Shown here one piece after another: positions 55,420-64,000 of a DNA stretch of 64,000 nt. The notes under the pieces are model-generated. The model saw only the letters and a program-made list of their open reading frames with translations. It ran no database searches and was not told the origin of the DNA. Source of the DNA: CAWCDJ01 sp963836015 (GTDB taxonomy: Bacteria > Acidobacteriota > Terriglobia > Bryobacterales > Bryobacteraceae); assembly GCA_963836015.1 (NCBI GenBank), contig CAWIIF010000006.1:156544-220543 (forward strand), written 5' to 3'. A program made the position numbers and the translations under genes. Positions within the stretch are counted from its first letter, which is position 1. The number at the start of each line of letters is the position of its first letter.

Positions 55420-57981
55420 TCAATCCTGGCGCAGGGCCAGGATGGGGTCGATTCGGGCCGCGCGCCGCGAGGGTACCCAACATGCCACGCCGGCTACGAC
55501 TACCAGCGCAAGCACGGAAATTCCGAACGTAAGCGGGTCGGTAGGCGCAACTTCGTAGAGTAGCTTCGATAACAGCCGTAAAGCTAGAAGTGCGCCCGCC
55601 AGGCCCAGCCCGGCGCCCGTCACCGCAAGTGTCAGGCCTTTACGCAAGACCAGAGCCATCACCGCACCCGGACCCGCCCCCAGCGCCACGCGGACACCGA
55701 TTTCGTTGGTTCGCTGCACGACGGCATGATGCAGCAGCCCGTAGATACCGATGGCCGCAAGGAATAATGCTCCGACGGCGAAACTGCCGGCCAGAAACGT
55801 GTCGAAGCGGCGCTCGCCGGTTTCTTCCCCGAGTTCCCGGGTAACGGCGTCGATCTTGAATTTAGCTACGGTCTTGTCGATCGCTTCGATCTGCTTCTGA
55901 ACGTCGCGGGCCATCGCCGCCGGCTCGGAGTTCGTACGAACGATAATGTCCAACATGTCCTCCGAGCCCTGGCGGTGCGGAAGGAAGGCCTGGGGGGCGA
56001 CTTGCCGGTCGATACCCTGACGCCGCATGTCACCTGCGACCCCTACCACCGTCAGCCATGGTGTCGAATCGCGAAACCGAAACCTCTTGCCAATCGGATC
56101 CACTCCCGGCCAGTAGGTTCGTGCCATCGTGTCATTGATGATGGCAACCGGCAGAGCCCCCCGGCGGTCCCGATCGGAGAATGCGCGGCCTCTTCGCAAA
56201 GGAATTCCCGCCGTCTCGAAAAATGATCCGGCAATGAAGTCCTCGCAGGGACCCGGATGTTGCGGTGGGAGCCCCTCGATCTGGACCGAGTCCTCGGGGT
56301 CTGTCCTCAGGAATCCCGAAATCGCACCGGCGGAACGCACACCCGGAATGTCCTCGGCGCGCCGGATCGCCTCCTCGAAGTAGGCCGCCTGCTGATCGTT
56401 CGTCTTTCCCACATGGAGATCGACACGCATGGTCAGCAGATGGTCGGGGCGAAATCCCAGTTCCACTGCGCGCAGGCGCAAAAAGCTGTGGATCAGGACT
56501 GTTGCCGAAGCCACCAGTATCAGCGCCAGGGCGAACTCTCCAATCACCAACAGATCGCCCGCGCGCCGCGTGGACGTGGACGTCCATTGCCTGCTGCCGG
56601 CCTGCGTCTTGCTGGTCTGAAAAGCCGGCCATGCGCTCGCAAGTAAGGCCGTGAAAACCGAAACGCCGGCCGTAAACAAGATGACCATCCAGTCGATGCG
56701 CGCCTCCGCCAGCCGCGGAATGTCCGCCGGGCCATAGGCCCGGATCAACCCGGCGCCAATCGATGCCAGCAGCAGCCCGAGCAATCCTCCACACGTCGAA
56801 AGCAGCAGCGTTTCGGTCAGAACCTGGCCGGCGATTCGCAGCCGTCCGGCGCCGAGTGCGCGACGGACCGCGAATTCGCGGTCGCGCACCGCTCCGCGCG
56901 CGAGCAGCAGGCCGGCTACATTGATGCACGCGATCAGCAGCATCAGGAATACGGATCCCAGCAGAAGCCACAAGGAAAGGCGAAACTTGCCGGTGGTCTG
57001 GATGTCCAGAGGCACGACCGGTATGCTCGCCGGCATCTCGTCCCCCGAATACTCGGATCTCAGCCGGCGCGCAATCGCATCCATCTCACCTTGCGCCCGG
57101 GACCACGATACGTCTCTCTTGATTCTGCCGAGCACCAGCCAGACCGAATCTGACCGGGGACCCCGGTCGCGGGTCATCCAGTAAGGATGGGAGGTAACCG
57201 GCTCCCATACCCTGGTATCCGGAAACGGGAAACGAAACTCCTGCGGCATGACGCCGATCACCAGATAGCTTCGATCGTCCATGGTGAGGCGGGATCCCAG
57301 TGCATCCACGGCTCCACCGAACTGTTCCTGCCACAGTTGGTAACTCAGAACGGCCACCCGTTCGCCGCGCTTCTCTTCTTCGGCAGTGAAGACGCGTCCG
57401 AGCAGAGGCTCCACGCCAAGCAGCGGCCAAAAATTTGCCTCCACGCGGGCCGAGCGCATTCGTTCCGGCAAGCCGCCGGTCCTTAGCAGGAACGTCTGCC
57501 CGATGAAGGCGGTCATGTCTTCAAAACTACGGTTCTGGTTTCTCCAATCCGCGAAATTGAGAAGCGACACCCGGCCTTCATGAAGTTCCCGCGCCGGATC
57601 GCCTGAAAAGATCATGGCCAGCCGGCTGGGGTCCTTGTAAGGGAGGGGCCTCAGCAAAACAGCCTCTACGATGCTGAAAACCGCGGAATTGGCTCCGATA
57701 CCGAAGGCCAGCGTGAGGATGACGGTCACGCAAAACCCCGGCCTCCTCTTGATCTGGCGCAAGCCTTGCCGCAGGTCCCGGCTCAGGTAATCAAAGAACA
57801 TCCAGTGGCTATGTTCATACCACCTCTCCTGAGCAGCCGTGACGTTACCGAACGCTTGCCGGGCGGCGGTTTCCGGATCGACGGACGGGGCGGTGTCGCG
57901 GATTTGGTCTGCCTCCATCGCCAGATGACATTCGATCTCCTCCTTGAAATCCACGAAGGATCTTCTCTTCCGCCTCCACAT
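55420..57981 (-). CDS. ADOP-type ABC transporter permease with N-terminal domain
   Basis: An 853-residue duplicated permease. The cytoplasmic N-domain (residues 1-60: SFVDFKEEIECHLAMEADQ, ARQAFGN) is typical of PadR-linked ADOPs. It is followed by DLRQGLRQIKRRPGFCVTVILTLAFGIGANSAVFS, a MacB core (YLVIGVMPQEFRFP), FtsX helices (NVAGLLLARGAVRDREFAVRRALGA) and the second half ending in RTNEIGVRVALGAGP. It starts 2 bp after the PadR stop, so both are one operon. Function is unknown; these proteins have been linked to efflux by homology to MacB only. Confidence 0.9.
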   Translation of the reverse strand: MWRRKRRSFVDFKEEIECHLAMEADQIRDTAPSVDPETAARQAFGNVTAAQERWYEHSHWMFFDYLSRDLRQGLRQIKRRPGFCVTVILTLAFGIGANSAVFSIVEAVLLRPLPYKDPSRLAMIFSGDPARELHEGRVSLLNFADWRNQNRSFEDMTAFIGQTFLLRTGGLPERMRSARVEANFWPLLGVEPLLGRVFTAEEEKRGERVAVLSYQLWQEQFGGAVDALGSRLTMDDRSYLVIGVMPQEFRFPFPDTRVWEPVTSHPYWMTRDRGPRSDSVWLVLGRIKRDVSWSRAQGEMDAIARRLRSEYSGDEMPASIPVVPLDIQTTGKFRLSLWLLLGSVFLMLLIACINVAGLLLARGAVRDREFAVRRALGAGRLRIAGQVLTETLLLSTCGGLLGLLLASIGAGLIRAYGPADIPRLAEARIDWMVILFTAGVSVFTALLASAWPAFQTSKTQAGSRQWTSTSTRRAGDLLVIGEFALALILVASATVLIHSFLRLRAVELGFRPDHLLTMRVDLHVGKTNDQQAAYFEEAIRRAEDIPGVRSAGAISGFLRTDPEDSVQIEGLPPQHPGPCEDFIAGSFFETAGIPLRRGRAFSDRDRRGALPVAIINDTMARTYWPGVDPIGKRFRFRDSTPWLTVVGVAGDMRRQGIDRQVAPQAFLPHRQGSEDMLDIIVRTNSEPAAMARDVQKQIEAIDKTVAKFKIDAVTRELGEETGERRFDTFLAGSFAVGALFLAAIGIYGLLHHAVVQRTNEIGVRVALGAGPGAVMALVLRKGLTLAVTGAGLGLAGALLALRLLSKLLYEVAPTDPLTFGISVLALVVVAGVACWVPSRRAARIDPILALRQD

Positions 57982-57983
57982 GC

Positions 57984-58343
57984 TCAGGCCTCCGATTCAT
58001 CCGGGCCGAGAATCCGCGCCATAGCCCCGGCGATCTTCTTCCACTCCGCGGTCTTATCGGTCAGGCGATGGCGTCCTTTGGCGGTGAGTCTGTAGAATCG
58101 CGCCCGGCGGTTATTGTCTGAGACGCCCCATTTCGCATCCACCAAACCGTCGTCCTCCAGCCGCTGCAGGCCCAGATACAGCGAGCCGTGATCCACCAGG
58201 AAAACATCGTCGGATTGTCGTTGAATCGAACGCGCAATGCCCTGGCCATGCTGTGGTCCCAGGACGAGAGTGCGCAGTATGAGTAAATCCAAGGTGCCTT
58301 GGAGGAGGCTAGTTCGTTCGTCGCCGCTATCTCGGGTAGGCAT
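57984..58343 (-). CDS. PadR-family transcriptional regulator
   Basis: A 119-residue winged-helix repressor: LLQGTLDLLILRTLVLGPQHGQGIARSI, then DHGSLYLGLQRLEDDGLVDAKWG, FYRLTAKGRHRL and a C-terminal dimer helix. It is the first gene of the PadR-ADOP operon. Its promoter, operator-like palindrome and start codon overlap each other, so autoregulation is likely. The ligand is unknown. Confidence 0.92.
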   Translation of the reverse strand: MPTRDSGDERTSLLQGTLDLLILRTLVLGPQHGQGIARSIQRQSDDVFLVDHGSLYLGLQRLEDDGLVDAKWGVSDNNRRARFYRLTAKGRHRLTDKTAEWKKIAGAMARILGPDESEA

Positions 58344-58380
58344 CCGACATCAGTATCCCGCCACTCATGTCGGATGTCAA
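58341..58380 (-). promoter_or_regulatory. PadR promoter with overlapping operator palindrome
   Basis: On the minus strand TTGACA (58375-58380) and GATACT (58352-58357) are 17 bp apart. The inverted repeat CATCCGACAT/ATGTCGGATG (58341-58350 and 58367-58376) covers part of the -35, the spacer and the start codon of padR. Its inner ACAT...ATGT half-sites resemble PadR operators. The predicted start of transcription is about 1-3 bases before the ATG, so the mRNA would be leaderless. Confidence 0.65.
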
Positions 58381-58402
58381 CCCGAGCTTGATCTCGACAA
58401 CC

Positions 58403-61400
58403 CTACTGGAAGCTCACCGTCTGCACATTCACGTTCAGCGTGCTCCAATCCGGAATCGCTACCACCAGGTCCGCCTGCGTCGGCAGGCTCACTCCCGGCA
58501 CGTTGTGGTTCACCGGCAGGTTGTTCGACTTATCCACCGAGAACGCCCGCACCTCCACCGTCTTCGCGCCCGCCCGGTTGCCCACCCGCGCCACCGACAG
58601 GTCCGGCGCGATCGTGATATCCACGTCCGCCCCCGGCTGCGCCCCGATCCCCCGGATCGCGATCGCCCGCGACTGCTGGCCCACCACCTTCGCCAGCGTC
58701 ACGTCAAACGTCTTGTCCGCCGCCGCCGAGAACCGGATCTGCGTGCCGTCCGCGTTCACCGAGAGCACGTCCTCGTGCCCCGGCGCCGTCGCCACGCCCT
58801 CCAGCACGATCGACCCCTGGCCCGGTATCAGCGACATGTAGGAGTAGCTGCCCGCTCCGCTCCCCACGATCCGCCGCGTCAGCGCCGTGTTCGCCGGAAG
58901 CATGTACATCCCCTTCGCCAGGTAGCACGGATGGCTGTCCGGAATCTCGCTCAGAAGCTGTCCGCCGAAGTTGCCCGTCCTCAGCCCCAGCCCGTCCGTC
59001 ACCTGTACGTCCGCCGGCGAAAGCAGGAAGTCGATGATGAACGTCGTCAGCCCCAGCGGCCCGCTAAACGGCAGGTCGTGGTCCGCCAGCATGTACGCCC
59101 CGTTCGTCATCATCCCCAGCGTGATCCCGTTCGTCGAGCTGAACTCGGCCGTCGCCGTGTCCGGGAAGTAGTCGAAATTCAGCTTGCCCCCCTGCGTCCG
59201 GAATACCAGCTTGCAGTTTTGCGATTCAGGATGGTTGCAGTCCCACACGAACAGTTGCACGCCGTTCAAATCGTCAACCGTCGTCGAGGAGTCCGGCGAA
59301 AGCTGCGGTCCCGGATGCCCGTCCGGATACACGAACCGCCACGGCATCACGCAGTGCGAATCCCCCAGCCGGTCGAAATACCCCGAGTCCCACACCTCGC
59401 CCGAGGGGATGTAGAACAGCAGGGGAGCGTTCTGCCGGTCCGTGCCGCGCAGGAACGTCGCCTCGATCTCGCGCGCCGTGCGCTCCACACGGTCCAGCCC
59501 CGCGCGCGATTGATCGTGGAAATGCAGCAGCGATTCGCGGCTCAGCAGCTTTCCGTGCACCGCCGTCAGCATCTTCTGCAGCCCAGCCTTGGTCTGTGTG
59601 TGCGTGTCGTTCTCGCCCTTCCACAGCTTGTCCGTCACCACGCTCGCCAGCGACGTGCAGAACCCCGTCGCCAGGCCGCCGTTGGCTTTGCCCTTCAGGA
59701 AATACTTGTAGAACTGGAAGAACGCCGCCGTCAGGATCGGGTGCCCGAACACCGGGTCGAGTTGCTCGTGCCACACCTCGGCCGCTCCGAATGTGTCTTC
59801 GAACGTGCCCCAGTCCGGCACCCCGTCCGTGAAATTCGGGAACGGCAGGTTGTTGGTCCCCCAACGGAACGGGATCTCCAAAATGCGCGGACGCGACGCC
59901 GTGCGGACGTTGCTCACCAGCCCGTCCGGGTTCCGCACCTGCACCGTCGACGTGCCGCCGGCCGACCCGCCGCCGCCCGTCCCCGGCACCGTGAACTTGA
60001 TGCTCGTCTGGCTCACGAACGTAGTCGGCGCCGCCGCCCCGTCCACCAGCACCGATGCCCCGTTCAGAAACGCGTGGCCCGTCAGGCTGAGCGTCGCGTT
60101 CGGCGTCAGCCCGGTCGAAAAGGCGTCGAGCTGCGGCTTGATCCACACCGCCAGCCGGTTGCTCTCCGTGCCGTCATCGCGCCGCACCGTCACCGACTTT
60201 TCGCCGCCCCCCGTGCTCACCGGAATCGTGACCGAGATGCTCTCGTCCGCGTTCACCGTCGGCGCCAGCGAAACACCCTCCAGCACCACCCGGTCCTGCG
60301 CCGTGAACCGGCTGCCGTGCAGCGTCATCACGTCCCCCGGAAACGCCTTCGTCGGCACGATCTGCGAGAGCCACGGCCGCGTCAGCAGCTCGTCCCACGC
60401 GTCTTCGGTGAATTCGAAGAACGAGATTTCGCCGTCCAGCCCCGGCGCCGAGCCGTCCGTGCCGCGCCGCCCCGGCTGTCCCTGCGCGCCGTTGTGGCCC
60501 GCGTGAGCGTCCGTGCAGGTTTCGCCCACGCCGCTGCGCCCTCCGCCTCCGCCCGATCCGCCCGGCCCGCCATCGCCGCCCGGCCCCTTCTGCCCGCCCT
60601 GGTCCTTGATCTTGAAACTCTGGTTCGTCACCGTCGTCGCCAGCGTGCCCTTCAACACTCCGATCGTGATCTGGCCGCCATTCGCGCCGTTGCCGCCCCG
60701 TCCTCCCGGACCGCCGTCGCCGCCGTTGCCGCCGTCCCCGCCGTCCCCCGGGTCGCCCGTGCAATGCCAGCCGAAGAACCAGATCCGCTCGCCCACGTGT
60801 CCGTCGCCGCCGTGCCCGCCGCTGCCGCCCCGCTGCCCGCGTCCGCCCTGCCGGCCGTCTTCGCCGTTCAGGTCGAGGTTCGGCACCGCCGTCATGGCCT
60901 TCACCCACATCTCCAGGTCCGGTGCGTTGTGCCCGCGCGCCCCGTCGATCCCCGGCCCGCCGGCCCGCCCCGATTCCCCATCCAGGCCGTCCCGCGAATT
61001 CGGCTTCGTCTGCACTCCCGACCACCCGCGCCCGTTCAGGTCCGGATTGTCCAGCGCCGCCGGCGTCGATCCGCCCGGCCGCGCCCACGTGATCTGCGCC
61101 CCCGGACCGCACGTCACCTGTTCGGCAATGATGTATAACTTAGTCACCGCCGGATCGATCACCAGTTCCGTGTTGGTCAGGTCCAGCACGTGCGCGATGA
61201 TCACCGCCGTGTTCACCGGAATCGTCGTCAGCTTCAGGAAGTGAACTTCTTCTACGCTGGTCGAGGGCCACAGCACCGGGCTCGCCGCTTCGATGTTCTT
61301 CAGCACCCCCGTGTCCAGCACGTGCAGCGCGTTTCCGTCCGCGCGGATCTGGTCGGAGAGAACCGTCTTCTCCAGGTTCAGCCGCACGCTGGCGCTTTCC

Positions 61401-62500
61401 CGCCGCAGGGCCACCGGCAGCGGCGCCGCCGTCGAAGGGGCCGGCCCCGCCGCGGTCGCCGCGGCGCGGGTCACCAGGGTCGCCGCCGTGCTCGATGTCG
61501 CCGACGCCCGCAGCACGCCCGTCGATGTCGCGGTGCCCGCGGCCGCGGCCGCCGGAGCTGCCGCCTTCAATACCGCCGAGCTGTTCCGGTTCGTCAGGAA
61601 TTGCGCCAGTCTGGTTCGCGTCGTGGCCGCCTGCCCCGTCGCGATCTCAGTCGCGACCTTCGACCAGTCCACCTTCCCCACGTTCGTGGCCTTCGGCGCG
61701 ATCATCACCCGCCCCGGCGTCATCACCGTCCGCGCCGTGATCCGCAGAGTCGAGAGGTCCGACAAGCGCGCGACTCCCGCCGCCGTCAGCAGGTCGCGGA
61801 CCGCCTGCAGCCGCGCCCGGCTCTCGTCCGCCACCAGGCTCACGTTTACCCGCTTCAGGCCCGTCTTGGCCTTGAACGCGTCCGAGATCTTCTGTGCCGC
61901 CGTGGTGCGGTCCGCTGCCGCCTGCAGGCTCTCCACCCCCTGCACCACCGCCAGTTCGCGGATCTGCCCCGTGAACGGAAACTTCTGTCCATCCACCCAG
62001 GCTCCGATCTTGAATCCCGCGGCTCCCGCATTCACGATCGGGCCGGCGATGGTTTTCGACCCCACCACCTTCCCGCCGATCTCCACCTGCGTCAGCCCCG
62101 CCGCATCGCGCGTGAACCGCACCTCCGCCGCCGCATTCTCCTTGAGCAGCGCCGTTCCGCTATCCACCGGCTGCCAGCCCGCCGCCGTCAATATCGAACC
62201 CGTCAGCTTGCCCGTAGGATCGATGAACAAGGAGATCCCCGGCGTCTGCGATTCCGCGATGTTCCGCCGGTCGCCCGCGATCTTTTCCGGAACGATGCTC
62301 GCCGAGATCGTAAACGTCTGCAGCCCGTCCAGCGCCGCATGCCGCGCAATCTCGAGAAAGCCCCCCTCGATCCGGAATCCCGCGTCCCCCGCCAGCGCCT
62401 TGGCGTTCGAAGTTTTCAAAATGGAAATGCCGCGCGTCGATCCATCGAATGGCTGGCCGCGATCCGATTTCAATTGGAACAGTGTGGTCCCCGTCTCCAT
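58403..62500 (-). CDS. 1365-residue mosaic protein with LamG, Gly-rich, IPT/TIG and cysteine-peptidase-like parts
   Basis: Residues 40-190 look like a LamG/concanavalin-type sandwich (RIEGGFLEIARHAALDGLQTFTIS). An Ala-rich linker (300-365) and a beta-rich part follow. Residues 504-692 hold glycine-rich collagen or polyglycine-II-like tracts (GDGGDGGNGGDGGPGGRGG). IPT/TIG-like repeats lie at about 705-787 and 788-870. The C-terminal part has C948 in NGGLATGFCTSLASV, H1049 in GDSHCVMPWRF and D1087 in QLFVWDCNHP, spaced like a papain-type peptidase triad. No signal peptide is seen. GGAGGGG precedes the ATG. It lies between two PadR-ADOP loci. Confidence 0.8.
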   Translation of the reverse strand: METGTTLFQLKSDRGQPFDGSTRGISILKTSNAKALAGDAGFRIEGGFLEIARHAALDGLQTFTISASIVPEKIAGDRRNIAESQTPGISLFIDPTGKLTGSILTAAGWQPVDSGTALLKENAAAEVRFTRDAAGLTQVEIGGKVVGSKTIAGPIVNAGAAGFKIGAWVDGQKFPFTGQIRELAVVQGVESLQAAADRTTAAQKISDAFKAKTGLKRVNVSLVADESRARLQAVRDLLTAAGVARLSDLSTLRITARTVMTPGRVMIAPKATNVGKVDWSKVATEIATGQAATTRTRLAQFLTNRNSSAVLKAAAPAAAAAGTATSTGVLRASATSSTAATLVTRAAATAAGPAPSTAAPLPVALRRESASVRLNLEKTVLSDQIRADGNALHVLDTGVLKNIEAASPVLWPSTSVEEVHFLKLTTIPVNTAVIIAHVLDLTNTELVIDPAVTKLYIIAEQVTCGPGAQITWARPGGSTPAALDNPDLNGRGWSGVQTKPNSRDGLDGESGRAGGPGIDGARGHNAPDLEMWVKAMTAVPNLDLNGEDGRQGGRGQRGGSGGHGGDGHVGERIWFFGWHCTGDPGDGGDGGNGGDGGPGGRGGNGANGGQITIGVLKGTLATTVTNQSFKIKDQGGQKGPGGDGGPGGSGGGGGRSGVGETCTDAHAGHNGAQGQPGRRGTDGSAPGLDGEISFFEFTEDAWDELLTRPWLSQIVPTKAFPGDVMTLHGSRFTAQDRVVLEGVSLAPTVNADESISVTIPVSTGGGEKSVTVRRDDGTESNRLAVWIKPQLDAFSTGLTPNATLSLTGHAFLNGASVLVDGAAAPTTFVSQTSIKFTVPGTGGGGSAGGTSTVQVRNPDGLVSNVRTASRPRILEIPFRWGTNNLPFPNFTDGVPDWGTFEDTFGAAEVWHEQLDPVFGHPILTAAFFQFYKYFLKGKANGGLATGFCTSLASVVTDKLWKGENDTHTQTKAGLQKMLTAVHGKLLSRESLLHFHDQSRAGLDRVERTAREIEATFLRGTDRQNAPLLFYIPSGEVWDSGYFDRLGDSHCVMPWRFVYPDGHPGPQLSPDSSTTVDDLNGVQLFVWDCNHPESQNCKLVFRTQGGKLNFDYFPDTATAEFSSTNGITLGMMTNGAYMLADHDLPFSGPLGLTTFIIDFLLSPADVQVTDGLGLRTGNFGGQLLSEIPDSHPCYLAKGMYMLPANTALTRRIVGSGAGSYSYMSLIPGQGSIVLEGVATAPGHEDVLSVNADGTQIRFSAAADKTFDVTLAKVVGQQSRAIAIRGIGAQPGADVDITIAPDLSVARVGNRAGAKTVEVRAFSVDKSNNLPVNHNVPGVSLPTQADLVVAIPDWSTLNVNVQTVSFQ

Positions 62501-62544
62501 ATAGTTCCCCTCCGATTAATAAAAGTTAATCACCCGATGTAAGG

Positions 62545-62573
62545 AAACTATCTTAGGAGGTCCGCACTGTCAA
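62545..62573 (-). promoter_or_regulatory. Promoter of the mosaic protein gene
   Basis: On the minus strand TTGACA (62568-62573) and TAGTTT (62545-62550) are 17 bp apart, giving a leader of about 38 nt. The leader can form GATTAA/TTAATC (62514-62531) right before the GGAGGGG ribosome site. Confidence 0.5.
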
Positions 62574-62577
62574 ACCA

Positions 62578-62620
62578 GATTAGTCGCTTTTCGCACAGAT
62601 TCGATCGGTAGTGACTAATC
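62578..62620. repeat. Inverted repeat at the pseudogene junction
   Basis: GATTAGTC (62578-62585) and GACTAATC (62613-62620) are perfect 8-bp inverted repeats 27 bp apart. They sit between the last recognisable ADOP codons (ending at 62626) and the promoter of the mosaic gene. Confidence 0.55.
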
Positions 62621-62625
62621 GACCG

Positions 62626-63597
62626 CCTCCTCAGCGAGGAGTGACCCTGCGGCGCCGCTTTGAGCACCAGCGACGAATCGAGGAATCTCTTCCGGAACTG
62701 CGCTGTGATCACCGGGAATCCCGGGCGGCGCATGTCCTCCTGGAGCATTGCTTTGAACACGGCTGCAGCCCCGCCTGCGCCCTTTCGAGAGTCACGCCTT
62801 CGTCCAGGCGGCCCAGCACCTGCATCCAGCGGGTGCGGCGGTCCAGAAGGTTCTTGAAGCCGGGAATGGCTTGCTCCGACATCGAGGCAGGAATCCAGAG
62901 CGCGGGAACTTCGCCCACGTCGATGCCGTGGAACGTGGAGGCCGCCACGCCGATGATCGTCAGGGGATGACGGTTCACCAGCACCTCGCGGCCGACTACA
63001 TCGGGAGCGCCTCCGAGTTCGGTCTTCCAATAGTCGTACGAAAGCACCGCGACCGGGTGCGCACCGGGCGTGCGCGCATCGTCCGTCGTGAGCACCTGCC
63101 CCAGCGCCGGACCCACTCCGAGTACCGCGAAGTAGTTCCCGGAAATGATCTCCGCCGTCGCGGGACGGGAATCGCCGCCCGTCGACAGATCGACCCTGGT
63201 CAACGCGCGGCAGAAGACGCCTTCGAAAAACTGCTTCTGCCCGTCCAGGTCGCGGCAGATCGGATACGACATGAGATTCCAGCTGCCGAAACCGTTCGCG
63301 ACCTGGTCGCCGCGCCAGTCGATCAGGACCAGCCGCTCCGGCTGGCGCACCGGAAGCGCATGTTTACCGGGGTGCTCTCACTCATGCTCGGCATCGGGTC
63401 AGCCAGACGTCCCGCACGTCCTCCCGGATCTGAGAGAGCCCGCCCATCTCCAGCCTGGCTTGCCTCCGGGCCTCCGGAGCCGGCAGCCCGCGCCCCTGGA
63501 GTTCCGTAATCCTGCGGTCGAGATGATAATCGAGTTCGCGATCCAGGCCGCTCTCCAGCTTCCTGCGGCGGAACCAGTTGCCGAGCCGCGTCATCAT
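62626..63597 (-). pseudogene. ADOP permease remnant
   Basis: An N-terminal part at 63382-63597 (RLGNWFRRRKLESGLDRELD to IREDVRDVW) is typical of PadR-linked ADOPs. The first transmembrane helix is missing: the next ADOP piece (ALPVRQPERLVLIDWRG, from about 63360) follows after about 30 bp where some 50 codons are expected. A one-base deletion near 62760 shifts the frame again (LQP then VFKAMLQEDMRRPGF), and ADOP similarity stops at 62626, so the FtsX helices and whole second half are gone. It overlaps the upstream PadR stop by 4 bp, as an intact gene would. Confidence 0.85.
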
Positions 63598-63932
63598 TCA
63601 CCACCCTCGCTGAAGATGAGTTGAACCGCGCCCGTCAGGCGCGCCCAGCTATGTTTTTCCGCCGCGAGTTGCTTCCGTCCGGACGCCGTCAATGCGTAAA
63701 ACTTCGCTTCGCGCCCCGTTTCCGACTGCTTCCACTCGGCCCGGAGCCACCCCTTCTGTTCCAGCCTGTGCAGCGCGGGATAGAGCGATCCCTGGTTCAC
63801 CTGGACCACCGACTTCGAGACCTGCTCGAGCCTTCGTGCGATCCCATAGCCGTGCGTCGCCCCCAGCGACACAATCTGCAGAATCAGCATATCCAGCGTG
63901 CCCTGCGGAATCGGAAAGCGCGACGAAGACAT
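63594..63932 (-). CDS. PadR-family transcriptional regulator
   Basis: A 112-residue winged-helix protein: PQGTLDMLILQIVSLGATHGYGIARRL, NQGSLYPALHRLEQKGWLRAEW, FYALTASGRKQLAAE and a short dimer helix. It is the first gene of a PadR-ADOP operon whose ADOP partner is now a pseudogene. The regulator itself shows no damage, so it may still repress its own promoter or another target. Confidence 0.92.
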   Translation of the reverse strand: MSSSRFPIPQGTLDMLILQIVSLGATHGYGIARRLEQVSKSVVQVNQGSLYPALHRLEQKGWLRAEWKQSETGREAKFYALTASGRKQLAAEKHSWARLTGAVQLIFSEGGE

Positions 63933-63956
63933 CGATACCTCAACCTTCTACCGCTG

Positions 63957-63985
63957 AGTGTAGGGCATGATGGGTCGAAGGTCAA
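63957..63985 (-). promoter_or_regulatory. Promoter of the second padR
   Basis: On the minus strand TTGACC (63980-63985) and TACACT (63957-63962) are 17 bp apart, 25-53 bp before the ATG. A GGTTGAGG stretch follows as a weak ribosome site. Confidence 0.5.
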
Positions 63986-64000
63986 GGTATACTGCGCTGA

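Noticed and set aside
58367..61138. A 923-codon plus-strand frame opposite the mosaic gene, plus a second at 61190-62542
   Set aside because: Products are dominated by Arg, His and Pro, which is the usual shadow of GC-rich codons; the minus-strand gene has recognisable domains and a ribosome site.

Overview
The window is about 64 kb of GC-rich chromosome from an acidobacterium, most likely of the Solibacter/Bryobacter group. The call rests on family content: a surface beta-propeller protein ending in the C-terminal domain first described from Solibacter (TIGR03437-like), two intact and one broken ADOP-type duplicated permeases, two of these paired with PadR regulators, a DUF1592/DUF1552 pair, DUF2961 (GH172-like), many small secreted acidobacterial proteins, and LptB with a very large LptC/OstA protein, which implies an outer membrane. 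No rRNA, tRNA, CRISPR array, integrase or transposase gene was seen.

Layout. 1-4.9 kb: the tail of a CinA-like gene, an overlapping queD-queD-folE pterin/deazapurine cluster, a membrane-anchored thioredoxin, and purM-purN. 5.0-9.1 kb: three translationally coupled amidohydrolases, of which only the middle one keeps the metal-binding HxH. 9.1-16.7 kb: dtd and a GHMP kinase, acpS, the DUF1592-DUF1552 pair, a nucleoside hydrolase and small proteins. 16.7-21.9 kb: queA, ilvD, a TPR lipoprotein-like secreted protein, and a convergent pair made of a degenerate receiver and a GAF-ANTAR protein that share an upstream motif. 22.1-26.3 kb: a sugar operon (galactokinase-family kinase, SSS symporter, Gfo/Idh/MocA oxidoreductase). 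26.4-30.4 kb: secreted proteins (YVTN propeller, SGNH hydrolase, GH172-like, outer-membrane barrel). 30.5-36.2 kb: lptB-lptC/A, an asparaginase-like protein, and groES-groEL with a CIRCE-like operator.

36.4-43.0 kb: a FecR-like protein, a Clp-type AAA+ ATPase fused to an intact receiver domain, infA, csp, a solitary frameshifted cas6-like gene and an ADOP permease. 43.1-51.7 kb: esterase, S9A peptidase, a duplicated MarR-like protein, the large propeller protein and an M28 peptidase. 51.7-55.2 kb: a repeat-bearing intergenic region, a group II truncated hemoglobin fused to ankyrin repeats, a DinB-like protein, an aldo/keto reductase and two tiny basic proteins. 55.4-64 kb: a PadR-ADOP unit, a 1365-residue mosaic protein (LamG-like, glycine-rich collagen-like, two IPT/TIG, putative cysteine peptidase), and a second PadR followed by an ADOP pseudogene whose 3' half is missing.

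Most of the window is housekeeping and secreted-protein content arranged in short overlapping operons. The parts most likely to be new are the AAA+/receiver fusion, the globin-ankyrin fusion, the mosaic cysteine-peptidase protein between two PadR-ADOP units, the amidohydrolase trio with two pseudoenzymes, and the orphan cas6-like gene. All function calls are from reading the sequence by eye; no database search was run.
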